Shown: piece after piece, positions 62,905 to 64,000 of the stretch
Numbering within the stretch: the stretch's first letter is position 1
Layout: each line of letters starts with the position of its first letter
NCBI GenBank assembly: GCA_020746105.1
Contig: CM036618.1
Span: forward strand, 118,311,161-118,375,160
Direction: 5' to 3'
Source: Trogon surrucura
Lineage: Eukaryota > Chordata > Aves > Trogoniformes > Trogonidae
Length of the DNA stretch: 64,000 nt
Position numbers and translations under genes: made by a program
The notes under the pieces: model-generated
Databases searched by the model: none
What the model was told of the DNA's origin: nothing
Seen by the model: only the letters and a program-made list of their open reading frames with translations

Positions 62905-62985
62905 GATGGTGTTAGGCAGTAGAAAGGACTTAATGGTGGAGGTTGGTGAAACCGTGGAACAGGTTGCCTGGGAAACCCAGTGAGT
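62905..62985 (+). mobile_element. Possible decayed CR1 fragment
   Basis: GGTTGGTGAAACCGTGGAAC followed by AGGTTGCCTGGGAAACCCAG resembles the CR1 reverse-transcriptase C-terminal region (typically GGTGAAACATTGGAACAGGC, then TGCCCAGG). Only about 60-80 bp are recognisable and no tail follows, so the call is tentative. Confidence 0.42.
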
Positions 62986-64000
62986 TTGACTGGACAGGGT
63001 AGAAAAACCTGCGTGGAGCTTTGCAACCTGTCGAGGTTGCGCTGCTCCGTCGCCCAACACACGCTGATTTTTACGGCGAGTGGGGAATTTTCCCGTTTTC
63101 ACGATTTCCTTCGCTTGTGAGGTGCGAGAAGAGGGAGACAGCGCATGTGCAGAGCGCCTTTCAGTCTCTTTGATGATTTGAAGACGTCAACTACCTCTCA
63201 TAAAATCCTTTCAGGGAAAATGGATGTTTGTATTTAACAGCCACACACACACATAAATATTTTTAGAGTGGTCCGTGTGTACGTATCTGTCCCAGGGGAA
63301 AGAAGGAGCAAACCAGGCAGAGAGACAAGGTAAAGAGAAGCCCAGCAGCTTGGCGTCGTGCTCTGTGACTTTTGAGGAGATGCTGTCCGTGAGAACAACA
63401 AATCACAGCTCTCTATTTCTAGCCATCTGACTAAGATTTAATTGCTCTTAAATGTTTTATTTCCCCACCTGCCTGTGGGTACATCCATGGTAACACGGGT
63501 GTATGGGGGTTGCCGTTTGATGTGGTATTTGGTTAAGTGTGTCTTATTATCTTCAAACTTTTTAATTGCTGGCAGGTAGCGACTGGTTCTCAAAACTTCT
63601 CTTGGCCAATATTGAACTATTACTCCTCGTCTTCTTTACCAAACGAAGCAGCAAATGATTTTTTTTTTTTTTTTGGCTCCGTGACATCCTTTAATTTGCC
63701 TCCTTTTGCAAGAGCTGTGGCCGGAGCACCGCACCTTTTGACATTTAACATCAACCCCTCCCTCCAGCAAACCCCACGGCGCTGCGGGACAGCAGGGTCC
63801 GGCACACACAACCCTGCCAGAAGCCCCCGTGCCTGTCTGTTGTCATCATTCTGAGAGAAAACATGGACCCCGAATCAAAGGAGTTCGCTTGGCCCTGTCA
63901 GAATATTTGTACTGAGCATTTAAAACGTTTCAGGGGTCTGAATGCGGGTTTCAGCCTGGCTCGTCCTGCGGCAGCAGCAGCCGTTGCTACAACCTGGTTT
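62986..64000. other. Unique non-coding sequence to the window end
   Basis: A short CA run (63241-63252) and a T run (63660-63674) are present. No gene, exon or tRNA is recognised. The open frame at 63537-63854 contains homopolymer-encoded residues and has no known domain. Confidence 0.45.

Noticed and set aside
1-64000. CRISPR arrays, operons, phage or other bacterial systems
   Set aside because: No spaced identical repeats, ribosome-binding-site/ORF organisation or prokaryotic gene density; the CR1 and SINE content is vertebrate. The 44-bp minisatellite has no spacers.

Overview
The window reads as vertebrate nuclear DNA from a bird, most likely a passerine. The direct evidence is a set of CR1 LINE 3' ends, several finishing in the ATTCTATG-type tail repeat that CR1 uses instead of poly(A), plus a short chimeric SINE with a tRNA-Ile-like head and a CR1 tail at 43084-43272. 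From memory, that architecture is the TguSINE1-type SINE reported from passerines. I saw no L1, Alu or B-type elements, no bacterial operon structure and no Ns.

I recognise no protein-coding gene or convincing exon. Open frames of 100-266 codons exist on both strands, but they show no known domain, overlap one another, or are translations of low-complexity DNA. The only coding remnants I recognise are C-terminal fragments of CR1 reverse transcriptase (9421-9648 plus, 20206-20454 minus) and a probable older LINE fragment near 38.7 kb. The window is therefore either intergenic (gene-desert-like) or inside one or more large introns; sequence alone does not decide.

Layout: 1-9.4 kb is mostly unique sequence with a CpG-dense patch near 5.0 kb and a 44-bp tandem duplication at 7349-7436. 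A CR1 3' end lies at 9.44-9.70 kb. Old interspersed-repeat relics lie near 11.9 and 13.2 kb. Two CR1 pieces face each other tail to tail at 16.42-16.84 kb, followed by a MIR-like relic at 17.15 kb. A 430-bp CR1 on the minus strand occupies 20.11-20.54 kb, and another CR1 lies at 24.57-24.82 kb. A near-perfect five-copy 44-bp minisatellite is at 31.5-31.7 kb. A short interstitial telomere-like run is at 36.62 kb and a probable L2-type relic at 38.7 kb. The tRNA-CR1 SINE is at 43.1 kb and a very CpG-dense 50-bp patch at 44.8 kb. A TA/GT/CA hairpin-forming repeat is at 52.3 kb and a CR1 tail at 55.5 kb. A 650-bp almost purine-free tract is at 61.26-61.91 kb, followed by an ancient SINE/LINE-type tail at 62.7 kb.

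The most informative relation inside the window is between the SINE and the CR1 at 20.1 kb. Their 3' parts match at 68 of 72 aligned bases, so this CR1 subfamily is the natural candidate for the LINE whose machinery mobilised the SINE. Between the repeats are several AT-rich, CpG-poor, homeodomain-motif-rich stretches that look like candidate conserved non-coding elements; these are hypotheses that need alignment to other birds.
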